64,000 bases of DNA from NCBI GenBank assembly GCA_965207755.1, contig OZ242297.1:1116001-1180000 (forward strand), written 5' to 3'. Made by a program: the position numbers and the translations under genes. A model generated the notes under the pieces. The model did no database searches. It was not told the DNA's origin and worked only from the letters and a program-made list of their open reading frames with translations. This document shows, one piece after another, positions 33,229 to 41,781 of the stretch. The stretch comes from Aldehydirespirator sp028819505. GTDB taxonomy: Bacteria > Actinomycetota > Acidimicrobiia > Acidimicrobiales > Aldehydirespiratoraceae. Numbering within the stretch: position 1 is the first letter of the stretch; each line of letters begins with the position of its first letter.

Positions 33229-33330
33229 GTGTCCGACGACAGCCCGAGCCGGTACGGGCTTTATGAGCTGGGCCCGTATCCGAGCACGATCGTCAATCGG
33301 GGGGCGCTTCCGGAGGGCTTCTTCTACTGA
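33229..33330 (+). CDS. short copy of the small conserved protein (33 aa)
   Basis: GTG at 33229, codons for MSDDSPSRYGLYELGPYPST, then IVNRGALPEGFFY and TGA. It is homologous to residues 7-38 of the 60-residue protein at 37031. Of the codon differences between them, ten are synonymous and three change the residue. This indicates that both copies were under selection for protein sequence in this frame. Here a stop follows FFY where the other copy continues FFFWRRW, so it is either a short functional form or a truncated gene. It lies on the other side of hsdR from the longer copy, in the same orientation. Function unknown. Confidence 0.55.
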   Translation: MSDDSPSRYGLYELGPYPSTIVNRGALPEGFFY

Positions 33331-33403
33331 CGACCTCGTCGAGCAGGCCCGGGCGCTGAGCGCTCGCCCCGGCGCTCTCGCTATTCGCGGATACGTCGAC
33401 TGC

Positions 33404-36400
33404 CTATTGCGGCGCCGTCGTGCTCCAGCGCCGGGCGATCACCTTGTCTCTGTCCTTGGGGTCGGTTATGGCGATGGTGGAGGTCGGGGTTCGGAGCCAG
33501 AAGGTGTCTTGGCCGTCCTTGCGGTCGTGGATGGGGTGGTTGGATGGGTCGATGCTGATGCGGGCCAGGTGGTTGCCGTTGATGATGTGGAACTCCCAGG
33601 TGACGAGGGACATGGCGGAGTCGCCGAGTCGGGAGCGGATTAGGTTCTGCAGGTGCTGGCCCCAGAGGTCTTGGTCGCCCCGCTGGCCTCGTTTGGAGAA
33701 GGTGGCGTAGTCCTCCTCAAGGCCATGGACCGCGCCATTGTCGGCCACGCCTACCAGGAGGGTGCCGCCGAAGTCGGAGTTGGCGAACCCTGCGATGGTC
33801 TTGATGGCGGCGTCCTCAACCGGGCCGCCCTTGCGCTGCTGGCGGATGTCCCAGCGCAGCGTGGACTTGTACTCCAAGAACTCCGACTCCCGGTCTGAAC
33901 CCAGCAGGTCGCCGATGGGACATGTCCGCTGGCGGGCGACGGTGGCCCGCCTCTGCACCTCGACGGCGAAGACGTCCATGACCTCAGCCTGGAGCTCGTC
34001 GCTGTCGAGGTAGCTGAAGATCAGGTCGCTGTTGCGGCCGAGCCGTGACAGCAGGGCCTTGAGGTAGCGCTCTGGGAAGACGTGGTCGCGGAAGGTGGAC
34101 TCGTCGTTGTTGACGGCCTGGTTCTGGATCTCGGCGTCGGCCACTAAGTCGCCGGCGGCGGCCTCGAACACCAGGCGGTCCTCCTCCGTCCAGTCCGTGC
34201 CGAAGCGCTCGTTGATGCGGGCGATGATCTGCGACAGCCGCTCGTGCTCGGGATCGGCGGCAGGACCCGTGCCCGAGAAGATGGTGGTGACCTCACCCTC
34301 CTGGCCAGGCAGCTCGATGGCGCCTTCGAAGGAGAGTTCGTGGCGCAGGTGGGTCAGCTCCACCTCGGAGCCCAGGTCGATGCTCTGGCCGTGCTCGCGG
34401 TCGCGGATCAGTGCGGCCAGAGCCCGGCAGAACAGGTAGTCGCGTTCGAGGCCGGGGTTGCGGAACGGCACCACCAGCGACAGGAATCCGTACACCCGCA
34501 CGAATCGGCCGAGGGCGTCGCGGAAGGCCTCCTGGTCGTCGTCCCCCAGTCCGTGGAAGCGATCGACCGCGGGCTGAAGGGCGGCGTCGATCTGGGCGTG
34601 GGTTCCCTCGGCCAGCAGCAGGGCCGCGGCCCGCTCGATCTCGCCAGCATCAAGTACGCCGAAGCCGTCCAGGCCGTGGCGGGTGTCGAACAGCAGGTTG
34701 GGGTCGGTGGGCGGGGCGACCGTCTTGCCGTGGTACACCGTGAACGCCTCGCCGATCTCTTCGGCGTCGTTCACGAAGTCCATCACGAACGTGGCCGACT
34801 TGTCGGGGTGGATCCGGTTGAGCCTCGACAGGGTCTGCACCGCGGCGAGTCCGGTGAGCGTCTTGTCGACGTACATGGCGGCCAGCTTGGGCTGGTCGAA
34901 GCCGGTCTGGAATTTCTCGGCCACCACCATGATCCGCCACTGGTCGGTGTCGAACTGGGCGGCGGTCTGGGACTCCCCGAAGCCGTTGGCCCGCGACTCG
35001 GTCAGCCCCTCGACCTCCCCGGAGAACGCCACCAGCACTCCCAGGTCGTAGCCCAGGTCGGTGGCGTAGGCCTTCAGCGCTCGCCACATGCGCACCGCGT
35101 GGGGCCGTGACGAGCACACCACCATCGCCTTGGCCTTGCCCGTGATCTGGTGGGCGATCTTGGTGCGGAAGTGCTCGACGATGATCTCGGCCTTCTGGGC
35201 CAGGTTGTCGGGGTGCAGGGTCACGAAGCGGGCTAGTGCGCTGCGGGCCTTGGCGGTGTCGTAGGCCGGGTCGTCGAGGATCGCCTTCTCCAGGTGGAAG
35301 TACTGGTTGTAGGTGACGTAGCCGGCCAGCACGTCGCAGATGAAGCCCTCCTCGATGGCTTGGCGCATCGGGTACAGATGGAACGGCTCGTGGCGGTCAC
35401 TGGCGCCCACGTTGCCGAACAGTTCCAGGGTGCGGCCCTTGGGCGTGGCCGTGAACGCGAAGAACGACAGGTTGGGCTGGCGACTCCGGGCGGCGACCGC
35501 CTCTGCCAGCAGCGCATCGACTTCGGACGGCTCCAAGTCCTCGTTGGTCTCGGCTTCGGGTTCGGCGGAGCCCAGGGCGCGGCGCAGTTCCTTGGCCGCC
35601 TCTCCGGTCTGTGATGAGTGGGCCTCGTCGACGATCACTGCGTAGTCGCGTTCGGGCAGCGACTCGATCTTGTCGAAGATGAACGGGAACTTCTGGAGAG
35701 TGGTGACGATGATGCGGGCCTGCTCGCCGGCCAGGGCCTCGGCCAGCTGCGCCGAGTCCTCGTCGATGCGCTGCACCACGCCGATGGCGTGCTCGAACTG
35801 GCTGATTGTGTCCTGGAGCTGGCGGTCGAGCACGACCCGGTCGGTGATCACCACCACCTTGTCGAACACCTTGGCGTCGTCGCTGGAGTGCAGAGACGAC
35901 AGCCGGTGCGCCAGCCAGGCGATCGAGTTGGACTTGCCCGACCCGGCGGAGTGCTGCACCAGGTAGCTGCGGCCCGGTCCGCGCTGTTTGGCGTCGGCCT
36001 CCAGGCGCGTGACCGCGTCCCACTGGTGGAACCTCGGGAAGATCACCTCCGGGCGGGCCCGTGACCCCTTCGAGGGCTTCTCCACATGCACGAAGCGGCC
36101 CAGGATGTCCATCCAGGCGTCGCGGCTCCACACCTGCTCCCACAGGTAGGCGGTGCGGTGCCCGCCAGGATTCGGGGGGTTGCCCACGCCGAGGTCGCGG
36201 CCCCGGTTGAACGGCAGGAAGCGGGTCCGGGCGCCGGCGAGGCGGGTGGTCATCATCACCGAGGACGGATCGACCGCGAAGTGCACCATGCCCACGCGGC
36301 CTAGGGTCCGGTTGCTGGGCGGCCGGTCGCTCCGGTACTGGGCGACGGCGTTCTCGACGCTCTGGCCCGTCAGCGGGTTCTTCAGCTCGGCGGTGGCCAC

Positions 36401-36907
36401 CGGGACGCCGTTGACGAACAGGCCCAGGTCGACGGTGCGTCCGCTGGCCGGATCGAACGGCAACTGCCTGGTCACCGACAGCACGTTGGCCTCGTAGAGG
36501 GCAGCCAGCTTCGGGGTCAGTCCATGCGCGGGCCGGAAGTAAGCCAGCCGGATGGTGATGTTGCGGTCGACCACCCCGCGACGCAGCACATCCACGGTGC
36601 CTCGCCTGTCCAGCTCCGCCGCCAGCCGCTGCACGAACCCGGACTGCGCCTTGCCCGCATCGCCGCCGTAGGCCGTGTCCACGAGGCGCGCCCACTCGTT
36701 CCCCTGCGTCGCGCCGATGAACTCGAACAGGTCGGCCGTGTCGATGCCCGCCTTGGTGTCGAAGTCCCGCGGCCCGTCACCGACATTGCCGATCTTGGCT
36801 AGCCGGTACCCGCCGTGCTCGACCAGCCAGCCAGCGATATGCGCCTCGAACGCCGCCTCGGTGACAGAACTCACGCCGCCACTCTCCTCAACGGCCCCAA
36901 CGTCCAA
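33404..36907 (-). CDS. hsdR: type I restriction enzyme R subunit fused to an AlbA_2/Schlafen-like domain (system 2)
   Basis: A 1167-residue motor-nuclease subunit. The N-terminal nuclease domain shows VDLGLFVNGVPVATAELKN. The helicase core has Walker A in HSAGSGKSNSIAW, the box DEAHSSQTGEA and further superfamily-2 motifs (FTATPKGRT, LSRLNRIHP). From about residue 1003 a C-terminal AlbA_2 domain follows, with SEFLEYKSTLRWD and IAGFANSDFGGTLLVGVADN, the Schlafen/AlbA_2 signature. This extra domain is not part of the standard HsdR. It is the likely partner of the HsdM/HsdS at 40558-43796, although other genes lie between. Copies of a small gene flank it, and a C-terminal fragment of a relative lies at 31226. 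Confidence 0.93.
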   Translation of the reverse strand: MDVGAVEESGGVSSVTEAAFEAHIAGWLVEHGGYRLAKIGNVGDGPRDFDTKAGIDTADLFEFIGATQGNEWARLVDTAYGGDAGKAQSGFVQRLAAELDRRGTVDVLRRGVVDRNITIRLAYFRPAHGLTPKLAALYEANVLSVTRQLPFDPASGRTVDLGLFVNGVPVATAELKNPLTGQSVENAVAQYRSDRPPSNRTLGRVGMVHFAVDPSSVMMTTRLAGARTRFLPFNRGRDLGVGNPPNPGGHRTAYLWEQVWSRDAWMDILGRFVHVEKPSKGSRARPEVIFPRFHQWDAVTRLEADAKQRGPGRSYLVQHSAGSGKSNSIAWLAHRLSSLHSSDDAKVFDKVVVITDRVVLDRQLQDTISQFEHAIGVVQRIDEDSAQLAEALAGEQARIIVTTLQKFPFIFDKIESLPERDYAVIVDEAHSSQTGEAAKELRRALGSAEPEAETNEDLEPSEVDALLAEAVAARSRQPNLSFFAFTATPKGRTLELFGNVGASDRHEPFHLYPMRQAIEEGFICDVLAGYVTYNQYFHLEKAILDDPAYDTAKARSALARFVTLHPDNLAQKAEIIVEHFRTKIAHQITGKAKAMVVCSSRPHAVRMWRALKAYATDLGYDLGVLVAFSGEVEGLTESRANGFGESQTAAQFDTDQWRIMVVAEKFQTGFDQPKLAAMYVDKTLTGLAAVQTLSRLNRIHPDKSATFVMDFVNDAEEIGEAFTVYHGKTVAPPTDPNLLFDTRHGLDGFGVLDAGEIERAAALLLAEGTHAQIDAALQPAVDRFHGLGDDDQEAFRDALGRFVRVYGFLSLVVPFRNPGLERDYLFCRALAALIRDREHGQSIDLGSEVELTHLRHELSFEGAIELPGQEGEVTTIFSGTGPAADPEHERLSQIIARINERFGTDWTEEDRLVFEAAAGDLVADAEIQNQAVNNDESTFRDHVFPERYLKALLSRLGRNSDLIFSYLDSDELQAEVMDVFAVEVQRRATVARQRTCPIGDLLGSDRESEFLEYKSTLRWDIRQQRKGGPVEDAAIKTIAGFANSDFGGTLLVGVADNGAVHGLEEDYATFSKRGQRGDQDLWGQHLQNLIRSRLGDSAMSLVTWEFHIINGNHLARISIDPSNHPIHDRKDGQDTFWLRTPTSTIAITDPKDRDKVIARRWSTTAPQ

Positions 36908-37003
36908 TTCATCCTAGAACCCTGCCGCCCCAAGCCACGATTAGCGGCCTTGACGCGCGGAGCGATGAGCGAAGCGACGATCCGACAATGCCATGACTTA
37001 TTA

Positions 37004-37009
37004 TATAAT
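37004..37009 (+). promoter_or_regulatory. -10 box of the small-protein/ImmA/DUF4411 operon
   Basis: TATAAT at 37004-37009 inside a notably AT-rich stretch (ttattatataattcc) between the divergent hsdR and the small gene at 37031. A GGGTGG ribosome-like site precedes the ATG. No clear -35 box. Confidence 0.45.
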
Positions 37010-37030
37010 TCCTTATGGTAGGGTGGTTCC

Positions 37031-37213
37031 ATGGAACCGACCGACACCTCCGACGACAGCCCGAGCCGGTACGGGCTCTACGAACTGAGCCCCTACCCAA
37101 GCACGATCGTCGGCCAAGGGGCCTTGCCCGAGGGCTTTTTCTTCTGGCGGCGTTGGCGCCGCCGCAAGCCCGTCTGCCCCGGTCCGCCAGCCGATGTCCA
37201 AGCGTGGTGGTGA
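37031..37213 (+). CDS. small conserved protein of unknown function (60 aa), first gene of the ImmA-DUF4411 operon
   Basis: ATG at 37031. The protein contains SRYGLYELSPYPSTIV, GALPEGFFFW, a basic run RRWRRRK and a Trp-rich end. The segment from residue 7 to 38 is shared with the copy at 33229, with mostly synonymous differences, so it is a genuine coding gene. I recognise no domain. The basic patch could bind nucleic acid; the aromatic motif could bind a partner. It overlaps the next gene by 20 bp, and each later gene in the operon also overlaps its predecessor, so the four proteins are probably made together. It is divergent from the HsdR-AlbA_2 gene. Confidence 0.65.
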   Translation: MEPTDTSDDSPSRYGLYELSPYPSTIVGQGALPEGFFFWRRWRRRKPVCPGPPADVQAWW

Positions 37214-37448
37214 GGGTGTGCGCCCAATGCCAGAGGTGGCTGGAGTAGTGGAAGCAGCGCATCCCCCACAGCTACCTGTCGACGAGGCCTCGCTTGACGA
37301 GGTGCATCCTGACGCATGGCAGCACAAGATCACACCTGACGCCTTCTACGAGGAGGTGAAGGCTGACCCGCGGCAGCGAGGACGCATGGAGGCGGCCCTG
37401 ACGAGAATGTTCAGATCGGCGCGCACGCGGGGCCAGAATGGACCGTGA
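37194..37448 (+). CDS. small protein of unknown function (84 aa or 73 aa)
   Basis: Second gene of the operon. ATG at 37194 overlaps the preceding gene; an ATG at 37227 would avoid most of the overlap. The C-terminal half looks folded and helical (HKITPDAFYEEVKADPRQRG and RMEAALTRMFRSARTRG). The TGA at 37446-37448 overlaps the start of the ImmA/IrrE gene. It may be a regulatory or antitoxin-like partner of that gene. No family recognised. Confidence 0.55.
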   Translation: MSKRGGEGVRPMPEVAGVVEAAHPPQLPVDEASLDEVHPDAWQHKITPDAFYEEVKADPRQRGRMEAALTRMFRSARTRGQNGP

Positions 37449-38593
37449 TGGCTGTCCGCATTGACGTTGCGGCGGCGCTCTACGCATGGGCTTCGGAGCG
37501 GTCGGGCCTCGACTCGGACGAGCTCGCCGACAAGTTCCCCAAGCTGCGGCAGTGGGAGAGCGGTGACCACCACCCGACGTTGAAGCAACTCGAACAGTTT
37601 GCGAGGGCGACCCGAACTCCGGTCGGCTACTTCTTCCTGTCCGCGCCGCCGGACGAAGAAGTCCCCATTCCCGATCTCCGCACAGTCGGCGACAGAGGCG
37701 TCCGTCGTCCGAGCCCCGACCTCCTTGACACGATCTACCAGTGCCAGCAGCGACAGGACTGGTACCGCGACTACGCCCGCGGCATCGGGCTGGATCCGGT
37801 TCCCCACGTCGGGTCGCTGTCGACGGCAACGCCCGTCGAGGAAGCGGCCGCGGCAGTGACAGCCGAGACGTCGTTCTCGGTCGAGCGAAGAGGACCGAAC
37901 TGGTACGAGGCGTTCGGCTATCTGCGGGACCGAGCCGAGGACAGCGGTGTGCTCGTGATGGTCAGCGGCGTGGTGGGAAGCAACACCCGCCGCAGGCTCG
38001 ACCCCGCCGAGTTCAGAGGTTTCGCGCTCGCCGACCCTCTGGCACCGCTCGTGTTCGTGAACGGTGCCGACACAAAGGCCGCGCAGATCTTCACGCTGGC
38101 CCACGAACTGGCCCACATCTGGCTGGGGGAGAGCGCCCTGTCCGACGCCGATCTAGGTGTTCAGGCCACTCACGATGTCGAACACTGGTGCAACGGTGTC
38201 GCCGCTGAGGTACTCGTGCCTCTCGAGTTGCTCCAGTCGGACTTCGACGACCGTGCAGACCTCACGGACGAACTTGAACGCCTGGCACGCCGGTTCAAGT
38301 CGAGCACCCTCGTGGTGCTTCGCCGGGTACACGAGGCTGGATATCTCGGGTGGGACGCCTACCGGCGGGCGTACCGCGACGAGTTCAGGCGCGTCATCGA
38401 ACTGATCGGCGCGGGAGGCGGTGGCGGCGACTTCTACAACACGCAGCCGGCACGAGTCAGCAAGCGGTTCGCCCGGTCCGTCATCGTTAGCACCCTTGAG
38501 GGCCAGACGCTCTATACCGATGCATTCCAGATGCTCGGGTTGAAGAAGCTCGCAACGTTCAACGGTATGGGTGAGCGGCTGGGGGTCATGTGA
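37448..38593 (+). CDS. XRE-type regulator fused to ImmA/IrrE metallopeptidase
   Basis: A 381-residue protein: an N-terminal helix-turn-helix-like domain of the XRE group (LADKFPKLRQWESGDHHPTL and KQLEQFARATRTPVGYFFL), then an ImmA/IrrE zinc-peptidase domain with HELAH at residues 219-223. Homologues cleave or sense repressors, for example ImmA of ICEBs1 and IrrE of Deinococcus. Paired with DUF4411 genes they act as presumed antitoxins. A GTG at 37445 is an alternative start. The stop overlaps the start of the DUF4411 gene by 4 nt. Confidence 0.9.
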   Translation: MAVRIDVAAALYAWASERSGLDSDELADKFPKLRQWESGDHHPTLKQLEQFARATRTPVGYFFLSAPPDEEVPIPDLRTVGDRGVRRPSPDLLDTIYQCQQRQDWYRDYARGIGLDPVPHVGSLSTATPVEEAAAAVTAETSFSVERRGPNWYEAFGYLRDRAEDSGVLVMVSGVVGSNTRRRLDPAEFRGFALADPLAPLVFVNGADTKAAQIFTLAHELAHIWLGESALSDADLGVQATHDVEHWCNGVAAEVLVPLELLQSDFDDRADLTDELERLARRFKSSTLVVLRRVHEAGYLGWDAYRRAYRDEFRRVIELIGAGGGGGDFYNTQPARVSKRFARSVIVSTLEGQTLYTDAFQMLGLKKLATFNGMGERLGVM

Positions 38594-39084
38594 CCACGTA
38601 CCTCTTGGATGCCAATGTGTTCATCCAAGCGGAGAATCTCCACTACGGCTTCGACTTCTGCCCTGCGTTCTGGGACTGGCTCGATGAGCAGAACGGCGTC
38701 GGCCAGGTGTTCAGCGTCGAACAGGTCGGTGACGAGATCCTGGCCGGTGACGATGAACTTGCTCGGTGGGCACGGCAAAGACCTGGAATGTTCTTGCCGC
38801 CGGACGAGACGATGGTACCGAGCCTTGGCACACTGAGCCGCTGGGCCAGCGGGGCCGGATACGAACCGGCTGGCGTCGCGGTGTTCCTGCAGGCCGCCGA
38901 CTACTACCTCGTGGCCCATGCTCACGCACGGGGCTGCGTGGTTGTGACTCACGAGATCTTCAGTCCGTCACCGAAGAGAATCAAGATCCCGAACGCTTGC
39001 CTAGGCGTCGGAGTCAAGTGCATCACCCCATACCAGATGCTCCGGTCAGAGCGAGCACGGTTCGTCCTTAGCCCCTCGTCCTAG
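38590..39084 (+). CDS. DUF4411 PIN-like protein (probable toxin)
   Basis: A 164-residue protein with a PIN-like fold. The first acidic motif is in YLLDANVFIQAEN, a middle Asp/Glu cluster in EQVGDEILAGDDEL, and the late part in AHARGCVVVTHE. DUF4411 proteins are commonly the partner of XRE-ImmA/IrrE proteins and are regarded as likely RNase toxins. GTG at 38590, coupled to the preceding gene. It is convergent with the unknown gene at 39184. Confidence 0.88.
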   Translation: MTTYLLDANVFIQAENLHYGFDFCPAFWDWLDEQNGVGQVFSVEQVGDEILAGDDELARWARQRPGMFLPPDETMVPSLGTLSRWASGAGYEPAGVAVFLQAADYYLVAHAHARGCVVVTHEIFSPSPKRIKIPNACLGVGVKCITPYQMLRSERARFVLSPSS

Positions 39085-39183
39085 AAGCACACCTGCATCG
39101 GACTTCCAATGCAAGTGCGGTACGGCCTTTGTGCTACAACCAGTCTGGCTGGGCTGCCGCAATCAGCATAAATCCGCCAGTAG

Positions 39184-40482
39184 TCAGTCCATCCATGAGC
39201 GCATACCAAAGACAGTGTCGGGGTAGTGCCTCTCAAAGACTTCTTGCGCCGCCAAGACTTCTGCTTCCCGTAGGCACATCGCTTGGTCTCGCATTGGGCC
39301 TATGGAACCAAAGTTGGAGATACGGTAACCTACTCCGCCCAGCGGTTTTGCTTCCCCCAACTCCAACAATGCTGACACTAGGGTCGATTGTGAGTCAGAT
39401 ACGCTCAAGTACGCGAAGCCCGCCGCATCAGCAATATGTCCCTTAGCGTTTCTGGGTGCTGTCTGCCACTTGCGCTCTGCAGCCTCGACAGCAGCTGTGC
39501 GTGCTTCGATCAGGACCTGACTGAGCTTAGCTAGATCTTCCGTAGTGGCCTGAGGAGTGACAAACTTACGTATGCTCATTCGGGGGATGTCTTCGAGTCT
39601 GATCATCCTCATCTCGTCATTAGATACAGAATCATGCAGTTGCTCGAACGAAATGACTTCTGTATTCTCCAGTGTCGATTTGTCAAAAGGAATGAAGAAC
39701 TGATTACTGCCAGCATCGTACAACTCCTTTAGAGTATCGAGCATCCACTCGGCTTCGGATCTCGTAGCGACGATAAGGATCGCTCTAGAGAAGGTACATG
39801 GCTCGTCAGAGATCCATATGGGGATACCGGGGCACGAGCATGCATCGTGACGGTCAGACCATCTCCATTCTCGTTCATGAGTCCAATCAATTGGACGATC
39901 ACTGTCCATAGATGTCGAAACATAACGGTATTGCTCTGATTCTGCTATGCCACAACTCTTCATCAGTCTTCGTGGCCATGGGTACTCGGTCGTGACTTGC
40001 TCAGCATGGTCCCCGCTGAGCCCGTAGATGACAGGTCTACCGCCAGCAGCGAACAACTCGGCCTTTAGCAGACCAACAGCATAACTGTCTACCGCTGTCT
40101 TGTGGCGACGCTTCGCGTAGTCAATGAGCGCGTATAGCGGCATCTCAGTAAAGCAGACAGCCGCGCGCGGTCCATAGATCGTAGGCCTTCCGTTGCGGAA
40201 GGACCACGATCCACGGATGTGCCCATCGGTTACAATCTTGCGGAGGACAGCCATAGGAGAGGCGTCGGGTTCGAGAATCGACGATTCGTCCATGATGTCC
40301 CAATCGCTGAAGCGATAGTTGATGTCCTTATCTTCATGGTACGGATACCAACCGTATTCTTCAAAGGGCATCAGCTGATCTTCGGGAGCGTTTCTGATGT
40401 CACGCTCGTGGACAAAATGTAGAACCCACTCAGTCATATCGAGGCGATCTTCAACTATGCGAGAAACCGGTGTCTTGCTCAC
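39184..40482 (-). CDS. AT-richer gene of unknown function, distantly AbiGi/DUF2971-like
   Basis: A 432-residue protein encoded by visibly less GC-rich DNA than all neighbours, a sign of recent transfer. Recognisable points: IVTDGHIRGSWSF with TIYGPRAAVCFTEMPL (residues 101-116), GRPVIYG (148-154) and a DWTHEREWRW motif (199-208). This combination is reminiscent of abortive-infection AbiGi-type and DUF2971/DUF4427-type proteins of unknown biochemistry; I am not certain of the family. It lies between hsdS (75 bp upstream) and the convergent DUF4411 gene, in the position where hsdR is often found, so it may be a passenger or accessory of R-M system 2. Confidence 0.6.
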   Translation of the reverse strand: MSKTPVSRIVEDRLDMTEWVLHFVHERDIRNAPEDQLMPFEEYGWYPYHEDKDINYRFSDWDIMDESSILEPDASPMAVLRKIVTDGHIRGSWSFRNGRPTIYGPRAAVCFTEMPLYALIDYAKRRHKTAVDSYAVGLLKAELFAAGGRPVIYGLSGDHAEQVTTEYPWPRRLMKSCGIAESEQYRYVSTSMDSDRPIDWTHEREWRWSDRHDACSCPGIPIWISDEPCTFSRAILIVATRSEAEWMLDTLKELYDAGSNQFFIPFDKSTLENTEVISFEQLHDSVSNDEMRMIRLEDIPRMSIRKFVTPQATTEDLAKLSQVLIEARTAAVEAAERKWQTAPRNAKGHIADAAGFAYLSVSDSQSTLVSALLELGEAKPLGGVGYRISNFGSIGPMRDQAMCLREAEVLAAQEVFERHYPDTVFGMRSWMD

Positions 40483-40557
40483 TCCATCTATACCTCTCCT
40501 AGTTCTCGATCTGAGTTGATCAGCACCTACACGCTTCCCTACCGACTAATCCCTGAC

Positions 40558-41781
40558 CTACCGGGCCGGCACCCTATTCTCACCAGTAACCATCGCTGTG
40601 ATCAAGGCTTGACGACGCTCAGCGAGCAGATCTAGTACTCGTCGCTCCTGGTTGATTATCGCCTCGATGCGTCCGATCTCAGTATCGAGATGGTCGGCGA
40701 TAGTTCGCTGAACGGTCAGTGGAACATGCGCCATAGGTAGTGAGCGGACACGGTCTGCCGATAGATGAAAGATGTTGGCTCCCGTGGCCACGCCTGCAAA
40801 GAGGCCGCTAGCGTAGGCATAGCGACACCACCACGCGAGGAAACGAGGATGTGTCGACCTCTGTGGCCGAAGTCGAAGTAGCGTGTTTTGGAAACAGACA
40901 GTTCCATCGAGTTCATCGTTCCACACGGCTGTAGCGCCAATCGAGGCGAGACTACCGGATCCCTCAGTGACCAACACATCGCCTGCCTCTAGCGAGAATC
41001 TTGCTTGTTCTGATGCATCGAAGTCCATCGACTTGACATCGGAGAGGTCTAGTCTTCCATCCTGCACATTGGCGGCACGTAGATATGCAGTCATGTTGGG
41101 TCCGGTGTCGTGAGCGGGAGTCCGCTGTCGCCCAAGTTGGATCTCGGCGTAAGCCCGAAGAGGACGGTGATCTGTCAGATGCTTGGTGGCCATGGCGGTA
41201 ATGATCTCAGCCTGTCGGCGCTCAGCGAGCACATCGAGAAGCCGGTGTTTTCTGGAGATGAGGGCGTCGATGCGAGCGGTTTCAGCATCCAGATGGTCGG
41301 CGATCGCTCGCTGTTCAGGAAGGCTGGGAACAGGAATCGGAAGATCTGCGAGCGTTTCCCAGCGTCGGAAATCTGCTCCGCCTTCACGAACGCCCTTCGC
41401 TAGAGCGCGAGGTACTCCAGCCCAGGCTTGGGCTCTCATGGCATAGGCAAAGAAGCGCGGGTCAGATTCGACACGCGGAATGCACACGATGCAGACCGAC
41501 GACAGCGCGCCAGTCGAATCGGACACACCGACCGAACCCCGGAGAATGTCGAGACCGTGGACGACGAAGTCGCCGACTTCGACGCCCTGGAACCCTGAGA
41601 GATCTGCCGCCTCGTGGTACCCCTCCTTGGACCGATTCGATCTCATAGTCACTTGACCGTTGGTGAATGCGGTAACGATCTCGGGATCAGGTGGAAGCGG
41701 TCGCCTAACGCGCACGAACACACGTCGGAACGGCCTCTCCTCGAATGGCGAGCCGATTGGCAACCATTGGAATCGGCTCAA
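40558..41781 (-). CDS. hsdS: type I restriction enzyme, specificity subunit (system 2)
   Basis: A 407-residue DNA-recognition subunit with two target-recognition domains. Each half ends in the conserved spacer helix: LPEQRAIADHLDAETARID with LLDVLAERRQ in the middle, and TIADHLDTEIGRIEAIINQ with VLDLLAERRQ at the end. The start overlaps the hsdM stop (ATGA). Its sequence is unrelated to the first HsdS, so the two systems should recognise different sites. Confidence 0.92.
   Translation of the reverse strand: MSRFQWLPIGSPFEERPFRRVFVRVRRPLPPDPEIVTAFTNGQVTMRSNRSKEGYHEAADLSGFQGVEVGDFVVHGLDILRGSVGVSDSTGALSSVCIVCIPRVESDPRFFAYAMRAQAWAGVPRALAKGVREGGADFRRWETLADLPIPVPSLPEQRAIADHLDAETARIDALISRKHRLLDVLAERRQAEIITAMATKHLTDHRPLRAYAEIQLGRQRTPAHDTGPNMTAYLRAANVQDGRLDLSDVKSMDFDASEQARFSLEAGDVLVTEGSGSLASIGATAVWNDELDGTVCFQNTLLRLRPQRSTHPRFLAWWCRYAYASGLFAGVATGANIFHLSADRVRSLPMAHVPLTVQRTIADHLDTEIGRIEAIINQERRVLDLLAERRQALITAMVTGENRVPAR

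Noticed and set aside
37015..37248. Alternative leaderless frame starting at ATG 37015
   Set aside because: It starts at about the right distance from TATAAT, but the other copy of this DNA (33229) supports the 37031 frame through synonymous changes.
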